NCBI GenBank assembly: GCA_963775635.1
Contig: CAVZJO010000003.1
Location: forward strand, 496,001-560,000
DNA length: 64,000 nt
Source: JALORV01 sp963775635
Lineage (GTDB): Bacteria > Pseudomonadota > Gammaproteobacteria > Burkholderiales > Burkholderiaceae_F
Direction: 5' to 3'
In this document: positions 1 to 9,349 of the stretch, in pieces
Numbering within the stretch: position 1 is the stretch's first letter
Layout of the letters: the number at the start of each line of letters is the position of its first letter
Made by a program: the position numbers and the translations under genes
Notes under the pieces: generated by a model
The model's database searches: none
The model's input: only the letters and a program-made list of their open reading frames with translations
Told to the model about the DNA's origin: nothing

Positions 1-821
1 AGATCGCGGGCATCATCGAGGCCGCAGGGGCGCGCGTGCTGTTCGACATCACGACTGCCGAGCAACTCTGTCTCGACGGCGTCGAGCGGCAGACGGTGCA
101 TGCGATCGGGAAGCAGGTCGACGTGGCAGTCGTTCTCGGCGGTGATGGCACGATGCTCGGCATCGCGCGCGAACTGGCCCCGTTCCGGGTCCCGCTGATC
201 GGGATCAACCACGGCCGGCTCGGCTTCATGACCGACATCGCGCTCGACCAGATGGCCGAGGCGCTGCCGCCGATGCTCGAAGGCCGCTACGAGATCGACC
301 AGCGCGTGGTGCTCGACGCCGAGGTGCGCCGCGCAGGCAAGGTCGAATTCCACGCGATGGCGGTCAACGATGTCGTCGTGGCGCGCGGAGTGACGGGCGG
401 AATGGTCGAATACACGGTGCGCGTCGACGGCGTCACGATGTACAACCAGCGCGCGGACGGTGTGATCCTGGCAACGCCGACCGGGTCGACGGCCTACGCG
501 CTGTCGTCCGATGGTCCGATCCTGCATCCGAGCCTGGCCGGCCTGGTGCTGGTGCCGGTGGCGCCGCAGACGCTGTCGAACCGCCCGATCGTGCTGCCCG
601 ACGGCGTGGTCATCGAGATCGAGATCACCGACGTGCGCGACGCCAGCGCACATTTCGACATGCAGGTCTATACCCGGCTGGTCCCAGGCGACATCGTGCG
701 GGCGCGTCGCGGCAACGAGATGGTGACACTGCTGCATCCGGTCGGCTACAACTTCTTCGCCACACTGCGCCAGAAACTGCACTGGAGCGTGATGCCCAGC
801 GAGTCGCATTCACGCGGCTGA
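1..821 (+). CDS. nadK: NAD kinase, 5' end outside window
   Basis: ATP-dependent phosphorylation of NAD to NADP in the cytoplasm, the only route to NADP in most bacteria. The reading frame is open from base 3 and enters from outside the window, so the first residues are missing. The NAD-kinase GGDGT motif is present (VVLGGDGTML), followed by GINHGRLGF and the ATGSTAY-type segment (ATPTGSTAYALSS), all in the usual order. The C-terminus ends at the usual place. recN follows after 20 bases on the same strand, an arrangement I associate with Burkholderiales. Very secure call. Confidence 0.96.
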   Translation, partial: IAGIIEAAGARVLFDITTAEQLCLDGVERQTVHAIGKQVDVAVVLGGDGTMLGIARELAPFRVPLIGINHGRLGFMTDIALDQMAEALPPMLEGRYEIDQRVVLDAEVRRAGKVEFHAMAVNDVVVARGVTGGMVEYTVRVDGVTMYNQRADGVILATPTGSTAYALSSDGPILHPSLAGLVLVPVAPQTLSNRPIVLPDGVVIEIEITDVRDASAHFDMQVYTRLVPGDIVRARRGNEMVTLLHPVGYNFFATLRQKLHWSVMPSESHSRG

Positions 822-841
822 TCCGTCGCTACACCGCCGGC

Positions 842-2495
842 ATGCTGGTTTCGCTGTCGATCCGCAATTTCGTGATCGTCGACGAACTCGACCTCGAGTT
901 CGGGCCCGGCTTCACCGTGCTGACCGGCGAAACAGGTGCCGGCAAGTCGATCCTGATCGATGCCCTATTGCTGGCGCTGGGCGAGCGGGGCGAGGCCGAC
1001 GTCGTGCGCGAGGGCGCGACGCGCACCGACATCGCCGCAGAGTTCCGGCCCGGACCGCAGGTCGCGGCCTGGTGCCGGGAGCAGGACCTGGCCGGCGACT
1101 CGCCCGAGTTGCTGCACGTACGCCGCACGATCGATGCGGGCGGCCGCAGCCGCGCATTTATCAACGGTGCCAGCGTCACGCTGGCGCAGCTCCGTCAGCT
1201 CGGCGAGCAGCTGCTCGATGTGCAGGGTCAGCACGCGCATCAGATGCTGCTGCGGCCAGCTGCCCAGCTCGAACTCCTCGACGAACACGGCGCGCTTGGC
1301 GAACCGCGGCGCAATGTGTTCGGCGCGCATGCGTCGTGGAAACGCGCCGAGCGCGCGCGCGAGGACGCCGAAGGCATGGCCGCCAGCGCGATCGCCGAAC
1401 AGGACCGCCTCCGGTGGATGGTCGACGAGCTGGCAGCGCTGGCGCCGGACCCGGGCGAATGGGAGCGCGTCGAAGCGGAGCACAAGCGGCTGTCGCATGC
1501 GGTCGGCCTGCTGGAGGGAGCGCAGTCGGCCATCGAGACGCTGCGCGAGGCAGACGACGCCGCGCTGACCCGGATGGCAACGAGCGCGAGCCGGCTCGGC
1601 CAGCTCGCCGCCTACGACGAACGGTTGAAGAAGATCGTCGAGCTGATCGACAGTGCGCAGCGTGCAGCTCGACGAGGCGGTCGGCGAACTGCAGCGCTAC
1701 GTCGATCGCTCGGACCTCGACGCCTCGCGATTGTCGGAAGTCGATGCGCGCCTATCGGCGCTGCACGGTGCAGCACGCCGTTTTCGTTCCGATCCGCGCG
1801 AACTCGCCGCGCTGCTCGCCGAGTCGCGCGAAAAGCTGGCAGCGCTGGCTGCCGCGGCCGATCTCGACGCGCTGCGCGCGGCCGAGCAGTCGGCCCAGCA
1901 GGCCTATGACAAGGCGGCCGCCGCCCTGACGGCCGCGCGCAGGAAGGCTGCGCGGCGGATGTCGATCGACGTGACGCGCGCGATGCAGGATCTCGCCATG
2001 GCCGGCGGTCGCTTCGACGTCGAGCTGACCGATGCCGCGCCGACGTCGCATGGCCGCGAACGTGTGGAGTTCATGGTCAGCGCGCACGCGGGCACTGCGC
2101 TCAGGCCGTTGGTGCGCGTGGCCTCGGGCGGCGAACTAGCGCGCATTTCGCTCGCGATCGCGGTGATCGCCGCCGCCGCCACGCCGGTGCCGACGCTGAT
2201 CTTCGACGAGGTCGACGCGGGCATCGGCGGCGCCGTCGCCGAGACCGTCGGGCGGCTGCTGAAGCAGCTCGGTCAGACGCGCCAGGTGCTGTGTGTCACG
2301 CATCTGCCGCAGGTGGCGGCGCGTGCCGACCAGCACTACGCGGTCAGCAAGACGACCGCCGGCGACGGCCGCCCGCTGTCACGCCTCGGATTGCTCGAGC
2401 GACGATCGCGCGTCGACGAGCTGGCGCGCATGCTGGGCGGTCAGGAGATCACGGAGACGACGCGCAAGCACGCCCGCGAAATGCTGGCGGGCTGA
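842..2495 (+). CDS. recN: DNA repair protein RecN, frameshifted
   Basis: SMC-like ATPase acting in recombinational repair of double-strand breaks. The N-terminal half starts at ATG 842 and carries the Walker A motif GETGAGKSIL. The C-terminal half, in another frame, carries the ABC signature region (VASGGELARISLA) and Walker B (LIFDEVDAGIGG). Coiled-coil sequence rich in Ala, Glu and Arg lies between them. Removing the C at about 1661 joins SAQ to VQLDEAVGEL and gives one 550-residue protein, the normal RecN length (about 550). As written the first frame runs into unrelated sequence and stops near 1909. Because both halves are well conserved, a sequence error is more likely than a dead gene. 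Confidence 0.93.
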
Positions 2496-2506
2496 TCACG
2501 CCACGG

Positions 2507-3436
2507 TCAGGTCGGCTGCGTCAACTCGAGCAGCAGACGCGCGGCAGCAAGATCGGCCAGCGCAGTACCGACCGACTTGAACAGGGTGATCTGCTCGGCG
2601 TCCGTGCGACCGCTGCGGGTGCCGGCAGCGAGCTCGGCGAGCTCGGCCACGATCGCCGTGCGATCGATCACGCCCCGATCCAGCGGCTCGAGGATGTCGG
2701 CCGCCTCGGCCAGCGCGCCGGCGTAGGTATCGACCACGATGCGCGAGCGCGCGACCGCCTCGTCGTCGGCCTCGCGCATGCCGCGTCGAAAGCCGCCGAC
2801 CAGGTCGAGATGCGTGCCAGCGGCCAGCCATGCGCCGCGCACGATCGGCTGCGTGGAGGTCGTCGCACAGGTGATCACATCGGCCTGCCGCACGGCGGAC
2901 TCGAGGTCATCAACCGCCTGCGCCGGCAATCCCTCATCGCGCAGGCGCTGCGCCATCGTCTGCGCACCTTCGCCGCGGCGACCCCACACCCACAGCCGAT
3001 CCGGCCGGCACGCGATGGTCATCGCGTGAGCCATGTACGGTGCGAGCTTGCCGGTGCCGATCACCAGCACCGTGCGTGCATCGGTGCGGGCCATGCCCCG
3101 CGCGGCCAGCAGCGAGGTGGCGGCGGTGCGTCGCAGCGTCAGCGCTTCCCCGTCGATCACCGCCTGCGGCGTGCCGCTGACGCGATCGAACACGACGTAG
3201 ATCGCGTTGACCGTGGCCGCGCCGCGCGCGGAATTGTTCGGCATCACCGTGACGAGCTTGACGCCGAGCGCCTGATCGGACCACGCCGGCATCAGCAACA
3301 GCGAATCGCTGGCCGACAGCGTGTGCGCATGGCGCAGCGGAGCGACCGGCCTGGCGAGCAGGGTCGCGGCAATCGCGTCGGCAAGCGCGCCCAACTCGAG
3401 CGCGTCGTGCACCTGCCGCGCGCCGTAGAAGCGCAT
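2507..3436 (-). CDS. ornithine cyclodeaminase / mu-crystallin family protein
   Basis: NAD(P)-binding protein of 309 residues in the ornithine cyclodeaminase/mu-crystallin family. Members deaminate ornithine or reduce cyclic imino acids such as delta-1-pyrroline-2-carboxylate, and the substrate cannot be told from sequence alone. Visible features are the N-terminal catalytic half with GVKLVTVMPNN, the Rossmann segment VLVIGTGKLAPYMA and the family segment DLVGGFRRGMREADDE. The start at 3436 was chosen because its ATG overlaps the TGA of moaC by one base (TGATG), which implies translational coupling. Longer upstream starts would lie inside moaC. Pairing with moaC suggests co-expression, not an obvious shared pathway. 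Confidence 0.85.
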   Translation of the reverse strand: MRFYGARQVHDALELGALADAIAATLLARPVAPLRHAHTLSASDSLLLMPAWSDQALGVKLVTVMPNNSARGAATVNAIYVVFDRVSGTPQAVIDGEALTLRRTAATSLLAARGMARTDARTVLVIGTGKLAPYMAHAMTIACRPDRLWVWGRRGEGAQTMAQRLRDEGLPAQAVDDLESAVRQADVITCATTSTQPIVRGAWLAAGTHLDLVGGFRRGMREADDEAVARSRIVVDTYAGALAEAADILEPLDRGVIDRTAIVAELAELAAGTRSGRTDAEQITLFKSVGTALADLAAARLLLELTQPT

Positions 3437-3927
3437 CAGGGCCTGTTCTCTGCGTCGGCCCGGTAACTGCCCGATTGGCCCCCGTGCTTTTCGAGCAGCC
3501 TGACTTCGCCGATTTCCATGGCCCGATCGATCGCTTTGCACATGTCGTAGATCGTTAGCAGACCGACCTGGACGGCAGTCAGCGCTTCCATCTCGACGCC
3601 GGTTGGTCCGTGCGTCTCGACGCGGGCCGTGCAACGGACCGCGCCCGCCTTCGCATCGATCTCGAAGTCGACCGCGATGCGCGTCACGGCGATCGGATGG
3701 CACAACGGGATCAGTTCCGAGGTGCGCTTGGCACCCTGGATCGCCGCGATCCGCGCGACTCCCAGCACGTCCCCTTTGCGTGCCGAGCCGGACTCGATCG
3801 CGGCCAGCGTCGCCGGTTGCATCGTGATGCGACCGCCCGCCACCGCGACGCGGTGCGTATCCGGCTTGTTTCCCACGTCGACCATGTGGGCCTTTCCCGC
3901 GGCGTCAAAATGGGTCAGCGATTTCAT
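3436..3927 (-). CDS. moaC: cyclic pyranopterin monophosphate synthase MoaC
   Basis: Second enzyme of molybdenum cofactor synthesis; together with MoaA it converts GTP to cyclic pyranopterin monophosphate. The 163-residue product matches the family length (about 160). It contains the conserved blocks LTHFDAAGKAHMVDVG, the KGDVLGVARIA region, LIPLCHPI and VEMEALTAVQVGLLTIYDMCKA. The ATG at 3927 is chosen because it begins the conserved N-terminus; an upstream extension has no family similarity. It is transcribed divergently from the M48 protease gene and is the first gene of a two-gene unit with the cyclodeaminase-like gene. Confidence 0.95.
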   Translation of the reverse strand: MKSLTHFDAAGKAHMVDVGNKPDTHRVAVAGGRITMQPATLAAIESGSARKGDVLGVARIAAIQGAKRTSELIPLCHPIAVTRIAVDFEIDAKAGAVRCTARVETHGPTGVEMEALTAVQVGLLTIYDMCKAIDRAMEIGEVRLLEKHGGQSGSYRADAENRP

Positions 3928-4027
3928 GAACTCGGTTCGTCGGATCGCAACATTCCGGCACGGGAACGAAACACAGAGGGTGGCTATCATACGGACGCAG
4001 GCGCATTCGCGCCCCCCGGGCCCGACC

Positions 4028-5569
4028 TTGCACGCATTCCGCTTCGCCGTCGTCCTGTTCGTCGCCTTCGCGCTGGCGGCTCCGCTGCCGCAGCCGGCAC
4101 GGGCGCAGTCGCTGGAGCTGCCCACCCTAGGCGAGGCCGGCAGCGAAGAGTTGCCACCCGCCCTCGAACGCAGGATCGGCGAGCAGATCATGGTGCAGAT
4201 CCGGCGCGACCCGGATTACCTGCCCGATCCGGAATCGACCGAGTATCTCAACACTCTCGGCTACCAGCTGGTCTCGGTCAGCGCGGCCAAGTCGCAGGAT
4301 TTTTCTTTCTTTCTGGTGCGCGATCCGATGCTGAACGCCTTCGCGCTGCCCGGCGGCTTCATCGGCGTGCACAGCGGGCTCGTCATCGCCGCGCAGACCG
4401 AGTCCGAGCTGGCCGGCGTGCTCGCTCACGAAATCGGCCACGTCTCGCAGCGTCACATCGCGCGCATGCTCGGCCAGCAAAAGGAATCGATGGCGATTCA
4501 GATCGGCGCGCTGCTGCTGGCGATCCTTGCAGCACGCGCCGGCGGCTCGTCGAGCGGTGACCTCGCGCAGGCCGCGATCTTCGGCGGACAGGCCGCAGCG
4601 CTCCAGCAGCAGCTCAACTTCTCGCGCGAGGCCGAGCGCGAGGCCGATCGAATCGGCTTTGTCACGCTGGTCAACGCCGGTTTCGACGGACACGGACTCG
4701 AGCAGTTCTTCGGCCGGCTGCAGCAGGGCTCGCGCTTGTACGAAGGCACTGCCCCGGCCTACCTGCGTACCCACCCGCTGACGGTGGAGCGTATGGCCGA
4801 CATGCAAAACCGCGCGCGCGACTTGCGCTTCAAGCAACGTCAGGACTCGCTGGATTTCCTGCTGGTGAAGGCGCGGTTGCGCGTGCTGCAGCAGACCACC
4901 GTGCAAGGCTGGCGCGACCAGCTCGAATACTTCGAGAACCAGCTGCGCGAACGCACCGCGGTGTCCGAGACAGTGGCGCGCTACGGCGTTGCGTTCGCTG
5001 CGCTCAAGCTCAACCAGCCGGACGTGGCCTACGAGAATGCAGTTACGGCACGGCGATTGACCAAGGCGTCCTCGCCGATGCTCGACAAGCTCGTCTCGGA
5101 GACCCGCTACGCGGTGGCGAAATCCGACGAGGAACGCAAGCAGGCGGCCGAGGCCGCCGCCGAGACGGCCGCGCGATTCCCGCTGTCGGTCGTTGCCGTA
5201 GCACATTACATCGACCTGCTAAACCGGTCGAACCAGCATCAGCAGGCGATCGTCGTGCTGCGCCAGCAATCGGCCATCACACGCTCGATGCCTGCCTACT
5301 ACTCGCTGATCGGCCGCAGCTACGCGGCGCTCGGCAAGCAGTCGCTGCATCACCAGGCGATCGGCGAGATGTACGCGCTGCTGGGTGTCAAGCCGGCAGC
5401 GCTTCAGCAAATGGAACTGGCGCGGCGCGCCAACGACGGCGACTTCTACACGATGTCGGAAATCGACGCGCGCGTGCGCGAGTTGCAGACCGACATCAAG
5501 CGCGAGCAGGACGCTCAGCAGCGCGAGGGCGGCCGTCCCGGCCCCGCAAGCGGCCGCCAGCCTGGCTGA
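4028..5569 (+). CDS. bepA: periplasmic M48 metalloprotease, BepA/YfgC type
   Basis: Secreted zinc metalloprotease and chaperone-like factor for outer membrane protein assembly. A TTG start at 4028 gives a good Sec signal peptide ending near PARAQS; a GTG at 3980 in the same frame is the alternative. The M48 catalytic motif HEIGH sits within LAGVLAHEIGHVSQRH, and the third zinc ligand region EREADRIGF follows. The C-terminal half is Ala-rich and helical, consistent with the TPR domain of BepA (ALGKQSLHHQAIGEMY). About 513 residues, close to E. coli BepA (487). Family assignment is firm; the symbol is by similarity. Confidence 0.88.
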   Translation: MHAFRFAVVLFVAFALAAPLPQPARAQSLELPTLGEAGSEELPPALERRIGEQIMVQIRRDPDYLPDPESTEYLNTLGYQLVSVSAAKSQDFSFFLVRDPMLNAFALPGGFIGVHSGLVIAAQTESELAGVLAHEIGHVSQRHIARMLGQQKESMAIQIGALLLAILAARAGGSSSGDLAQAAIFGGQAAALQQQLNFSREAEREADRIGFVTLVNAGFDGHGLEQFFGRLQQGSRLYEGTAPAYLRTHPLTVERMADMQNRARDLRFKQRQDSLDFLLVKARLRVLQQTTVQGWRDQLEYFENQLRERTAVSETVARYGVAFAALKLNQPDVAYENAVTARRLTKASSPMLDKLVSETRYAVAKSDEERKQAAEAAAETAARFPLSVVAVAHYIDLLNRSNQHQQAIVVLRQQSAITRSMPAYYSLIGRSYAALGKQSLHHQAIGEMYALLGVKPAALQQMELARRANDGDFYTMSEIDARVRELQTDIKREQDAQQREGGRPGPASGRQPG

Positions 5570-5691
5570 CGAGCTTGGAAGTTTGGCCCCGTGGGCACAC
5601 CACGGCGGTGCGACAGGAATCCGTACAATTGCGCGCCGCCACATATACCGCGCCAGGCAATTCCACGTGCGCCGGAATCTCAGCCGCAACA

Positions 5692-6780
5692 ATGAACTCA
5701 CCCGCCGAAATCCAGCCCCTGCGCCCACCGGTCGAGCTCGACGGCGCCATTGAAACGGATGCCGTCGTCGTCGGTGCCGGCCCGGTCGGACTGTTCCAGG
5801 TGTTCGAACTCGGCCTCCTCGAGATCAAGTCGCATGTCGTCGATTCGCTGCCCGAGGTCGGTGGCCAGTGCATCGAGCTCTACCCCGACAAGCCGATCTA
5901 CGACATCCCTGCCGTGCCGGTGTGTACCGGCAAAGAACTCACCGTCAGCTTGCTCAAGCAGATCGAGCCGTTCGGTGCGACCTTTCACCTCGGGCAGGAA
6001 GTCAGCGTCGTGCAGCGTCTCGACGATCGACGCTACTTCGTCGAGACCAGCAAAGGGACACGATTCATCACGAAGGTCGTCATCGTCGCCGCCGGAGTCG
6101 GCTCGTTTCAGCCGCGCACGCTCAAGGTACCGGAGATCGACCGCTTCCTCGGCACGCAGCTTTTCTATCGCGTGCGCGATCCGCAGCAGTTTCACGGCAA
6201 GAATCTGGTGATCGCAGGCGGCGGCGACTCCGCGCTCGACTGGGCGCTCGATTTCGCCGGCAAGGCGGAAGGCGTCGTGCTGGTCCACCGTCGCGATGGT
6301 TTCCGCGCGGCGCCGGCATCGGTCGCGAAAATGAAGGAGTTGTGCGAACGCCACGAGATGCAGTTCCTCGTCGGCCAGGTCACTGGTTTCGAGGAAGCTG
6401 GTGGACGCCTGTCCGAAGTACGCGTCACCTCACTCGACGGACTGACGCGGCGCGTACCGCTCGATGCGCTGCTGGTCTTCTTCGGGCTGTCACCCAAGCT
6501 CGGCCCGATCGCAGACTGGGGTCTTGACCTCGAGCGCAAGCAGGTCGTGGTGGACACCGAGAAGTTCGAGACCAACGTGCCGGGCATCTTCGCCGTCGGC
6601 GACATCAACCTCTACCCCGGCAAGAAGAAGCTGATCCTGTCGGGCTTCCACGAAGCCGCTCTCGCCGCCTTCGGCGCGACGAGGTACATCTTCCCCGATC
6701 GCAAGGTGCACCTGCAGTACACGACGACCAGCCCGAAGCTGCACAAGATCCTCGGCGTCGAGTCACCGGTGTTCGACTGA
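5692..6780 (+). CDS. ferredoxin/flavodoxin-NADP+ reductase, thioredoxin-reductase-like type
   Basis: FAD-dependent reductase exchanging electrons between NADPH and ferredoxin or flavodoxin (EC 1.18.1.2 type). 362 residues from ATG 5692. The FAD-binding motif is VVVGAGPVGLF, followed by GGQCIELYPDKPIYDIP, which is typical of the TrxR-like FNR class. The NADPH-binding motif is VIAGGGDSALDWA, and the second FAD motif is GIFAVGDINLYPGKKKLI. There is no CxxC redox pair, which excludes thioredoxin reductase itself. The neighbours give no partner protein. Confidence 0.9.
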   Translation: MNSPAEIQPLRPPVELDGAIETDAVVVGAGPVGLFQVFELGLLEIKSHVVDSLPEVGGQCIELYPDKPIYDIPAVPVCTGKELTVSLLKQIEPFGATFHLGQEVSVVQRLDDRRYFVETSKGTRFITKVVIVAAGVGSFQPRTLKVPEIDRFLGTQLFYRVRDPQQFHGKNLVIAGGGDSALDWALDFAGKAEGVVLVHRRDGFRAAPASVAKMKELCERHEMQFLVGQVTGFEEAGGRLSEVRVTSLDGLTRRVPLDALLVFFGLSPKLGPIADWGLDLERKQVVVDTEKFETNVPGIFAVGDINLYPGKKKLILSGFHEAALAAFGATRYIFPDRKVHLQYTTTSPKLHKILGVESPVFD

Positions 6781-6799
6781 GCGTTACCCCGGCTGCCGC

Positions 6800-7373
6800 T
6801 CACTGTTGCGGGCTGCGTGTGTAACCGTAGCGTCGCGGCGCGTCTGCGGAAGCCAGCCTCTCGATGGTCTGCGCGACGCCCTCCAAGCCTAGTCGCGACG
6901 GGACAAACTGTGCCTGAGCCGCCCCGGCCAGCCATCGCTCGATTCCCGCCGCAGACAACGCAACACCAGCGAGGTCGCTACACCGTCTCGATCACCGCCG
7001 CTGCATCCCGGTCATCGACGACTCCCGGTCCGAGTTCTGTCACCAGCAGCAGTGCCGCGTCGTCGAGCAGTGCGGCACCGTGGCAGCGCGAAGGCGCGAT
7101 GCCGGTGTGAGCGACGATGCCGCCATCGGCCGCGCGCCGATAGATCCATGGCGTTACTTCCAGCTCGACGAACACGCGCTGCGGCCCGTTCTGGAAGTAC
7201 CAGCAACCGCGCTCGTCACCCGCGTAGTTGCGGCCGATGAAATCGCGGATCGCGACGTTCGCGATTGGTTCGCCTCGGAGGCGCCACTCGCCGCGCCCGG
7301 TGAGCGCGAGCCATCCGAACACGGCCGGCACGTTGGGCCACTTGGCCAGCGCGGCGACGACGCTCTCGTCCAT
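6800..7373 (-). CDS. conserved YheT-neighbour protein (DUF2946-like), frameshifted
   Basis: Function unknown. The conserved core is ALAKWPNVPAVFGWL, RDFIGRNYAGDERG, WYFQNGPQRVFVELE and TPWIYRR. I recall this family as a short betaproteobacterial protein annotated DUF2946; the label is from memory. ATG 7373 is preferred over 7406. The frame hits TAG at 6978-6980 after 131 residues, but dropping one base at about 6980 continues into a protein-like tail (SDLAGVALSAAGIERWL to APRRYGYTRSPQQ) ending at TGA 6800-6802, giving about 190 residues. I therefore read it as one gene with one extra base. It starts 38 bases after the yheT stop, so the two are probably co-transcribed. Confidence 0.7.
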
Positions 7374-7411
7374 TCGCGAAGGATAGACTCGTGAAGCGGT
7401 CCGCACCGGAT

Positions 7412-8383
7412 TCAGAAGCCGCGGACGAAGAAGTCATGCAGGCGCTGCGGCAGATAGTCGAGGCGGCCCGGCAGCATGCCACGCGCGAAACCGACGTGGC
7501 CGCCATGCGCCGGCTGCTCGAGGCGCACCCAGCGCGACACCTGTCGGGGCTGCGGCAGGCTGTCGGCCGGCACGAACGGGTCGTTGAGTGCGTTGAGCAC
7601 CAGGTGCGGGACCTTGACCGCGGCCAGCCACGGCTTGCCCGAGGCGCGGTTCCAGTAATCGTCGGTGTCGCGGAAGCCATGGACCGGCGCGGTGTATTCG
7701 TTGTCGAACTCATACAGATTTCGGCTGTCGCGCAAGCGCCGAGCGTGCGCGATGCCCGGAAACTGCTCGATCTTCGCCAGGGCTTTCGGCTTCAGCGTGG
7801 CGAGGAATATGCGCGTGTAGATGCGGTTGAAGCCGCGCCCCAGCGCCGCGCCACCGGCGGCAAGATCGAGCGGTGCAGCGACCGAAGCGGCGGCGGTGAC
7901 AAACTGCGCGTCCTCCGCGCGTTCGCCGAGCCATTTCGCCAGCATGTTGCCGCCGAGCGAAACGCCGACGGCAAACAGTGGAGCCTGCGGCCAGCGCGCG
8001 TGCGCGTGTCGCAGCACCCAATCCCCTTCGTCGGAATCCCCCGAGTGATAAGCGCGCGGCAAGCGATTCGCTTCTCCCGAGCAGCCGCGAAAATGCGCGA
8101 CCACGCTACGGAAGCCACGATCGGCGAAGTGACGCATGATCGACCGCGAATAGTGGCTCTGCGAATCACCTTCGAGTCCGTGAAATTGGACCAGCACGGG
8201 CGCCGAGGCGTCGGTCGGCTCGGGCAGCGCGAAATCGACGTCGATGAAATCCCCGTCGGGCGCATCCCAGCGTTCGCGTCGGTACCTGACGCATGGCACC
8301 GGCATCAGCCGCGCGGGAAAAACCGTCTGCAGATGACCGCCCTGCAGCCAGACCGGGGCGACATACCGCTCGGCTTCAGACAC
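7412..8383 (-). CDS. yheT: YheT-family alpha/beta hydrolase
   Basis: Predicted serine hydrolase of the AB-hydrolase 4 (YheT/YbbA-like) family, substrate unknown. 323 residues. Typical N-terminus (APVWLQGGHLQTVFP), oxyanion segment FHGLEGDSQSHY, nucleophile elbow GVSLGGNML, Asp in NALNDPFVPA and His in HGGHVGF. The start codon is GTG at 8383, and its Shine-Dalgarno (gaggtagg on the minus strand) is supplied by the terminal inverted repeat of the adjacent intergenic element. It heads a two-gene unit with the DUF2946-like gene. Confidence 0.93.
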   Translation of the reverse strand: MSEAERYVAPVWLQGGHLQTVFPARLMPVPCVRYRRERWDAPDGDFIDVDFALPEPTDASAPVLVQFHGLEGDSQSHYSRSIMRHFADRGFRSVVAHFRGCSGEANRLPRAYHSGDSDEGDWVLRHAHARWPQAPLFAVGVSLGGNMLAKWLGERAEDAQFVTAAASVAAPLDLAAGGAALGRGFNRIYTRIFLATLKPKALAKIEQFPGIAHARRLRDSRNLYEFDNEYTAPVHGFRDTDDYWNRASGKPWLAAVKVPHLVLNALNDPFVPADSLPQPRQVSRWVRLEQPAHGGHVGFARGMLPGRLDYLPQRLHDFFVRGF

Positions 8384-8653
8384 TAGAACCTACCTCAGAA
8401 TCCGCGGTGGTCGCGGCGGGGTCGCATGGGGTGCAGGGCTAGACGCGGCGAGGGGACCATTGCTTACTGCAAGGACCCGAGGCGCAACAACGCCATGTGC
8501 CCCTGCGACCCCGCCAAGGGTTGCCAAGAAGCGGGCGTCTGCGGCGTTGGCAGGCTCGGTCGTAGGCTCGGCTACTGTCCTTCGCCAGCAGCCTTGCATC
8601 CGCCCGCTTCTCGTGGCAACGCGATCCATCGGGGATACTGAGATAGGTTCTAG
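8383..8653. repeat. 271-bp palindrome-bounded structured intergenic element
   Basis: The 16-bp ends, 8383-8398 and 8638-8653, are inverted copies matching at 15 of 16 bases, and weaker pairing continues inward for about 20 more bases. Two internal inverted repeats are also visible: 8415-8426 with 8504-8515 (12 bp, perfect), and 8520-8537 with 8601-8620 (near perfect with a two-base bulge). The layout resembles a MITE or a folded RNA rather than ordinary spacer. The left end provides the ribosome binding site of yheT. The small open frames inside it do not look like proteins. Copy number elsewhere in the genome is unknown. Confidence 0.65.
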
Positions 8654-8664
8654 CGCTGATCGAA

Positions 8665-9108
8665 TCAGTGAAGTATCGCGTGCGGCTCGGACGAGCTCAC
8701 GACCTCTTCACTATTGGCCTGCGAAGCGTGGTGCAGCACCATTTTCCAACCGGCCGAGGTCTTGACGTAGGCATTGGTCGCGACCACGCCGACCACCTGC
8801 TGTGTCTTGCCCTGCCCAACCACCACTTCCTCGATGACGTTGTGCACGGCGACCGTCGGCGTATCGAGCGACTTGCGCATCGTCCCGCGCACGTGCAGCG
8901 GGCCGTTGGAGAGTATCGCCGCCCACGACGCACGGACTGCCGCAGTGCCCAGCAGCCGCGGGCCGTTGGGATGCACACACACCACATCCTCGTCGTCCAT
9001 CCAGAGATCGGTCACCGCTTCGACGTCGGCCGCCTCGAGCGCCTCGTAGAACGCTCGCTCGCATTCCTCCGGCGAGGCAAACAGCAGCGGCTTGGTCAGA
9101 CGAGACAT
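8665..9108 (-). CDS. NTF2/SnoaL-like protein
   Basis: Small alpha+beta barrel protein of 147 residues in the NTF2-like superfamily, similar to SnoaL/SgcJ-type proteins. The fold pattern is an N-terminal helix (CERAFYEALEAADVEAV), then LWMDDEDVVCVHPNGP, then strands ending NAYVKTSAGWKMVLHHAS. The WMDD..VCVHP and WKMVLHHAS segments are characteristic of the subgroup. There is no signal peptide, so it is cytoplasmic. Its ligand or reaction is unknown. It lies 16 bases upstream-side of the structured element and follows zf-CHCC and ilvE in the same direction. Confidence 0.82.
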   Translation of the reverse strand: MSRLTKPLLFASPEECERAFYEALEAADVEAVTDLWMDDEDVVCVHPNGPRLLGTAAVRASWAAILSNGPLHVRGTMRKSLDTPTVAVHNVIEEVVVGQGKTQQVVGVVATNAYVKTSAGWKMVLHHASQANSEEVVSSSEPHAILH

Positions 9109-9124
9109 GGCGAAGTCGCGGACG

Positions 9125-9343
9125 CTAGTGTCCTTTGATCACTTCGCCCGGCCGCAGTCGATACACCGTGCCGCAGTAGGGGCACATCGTCTGACCAGTG
9201 GTCTCGATCTCGAGAAACACCCGTGGATGATGGTTCCATACCGGCATCGCCGGGTTCGGGCAGAACACGGGCAGATCGCGCGCCGACAGCTCGACGACGG
9301 GGGTTCCCGTCGAGTCCTTGGTTGGCATCCGGTTCGCGCTCAT
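9125..9343 (-). CDS. zinc-finger domain protein, zf-CHCC type
   Basis: 72-residue protein with the CHCC zinc-finger pattern: Cys in LPVFCPNP, His in WNHHPRVF, and the CPYCGTVYRL pair. This domain is also found in a subunit of respiratory complex I, but the free bacterial protein has no established role. It sits immediately downstream of ilvE, an arrangement I recall from many betaproteobacteria. The gap to ilvE (9344-9413) contains a C-run/G-run hairpin. Confidence 0.9.
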   Translation of the reverse strand: MSANRMPTKDSTGTPVVELSARDLPVFCPNPAMPVWNHHPRVFLEIETTGQTMCPYCGTVYRLRPGEVIKGH

Positions 9344-9349
9344 CCTGCC

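Noticed and set aside
2291..3466. Plus-strand frame through the cyclodeaminase-like gene
   Set aside because: Antisense shadow of the conserved minus-strand gene.
8426..8641. Cys-containing small open frame inside the structured element
   Set aside because: No ribosome site; the reading follows the stems and changes with each arm, as expected of noncoding sequence.
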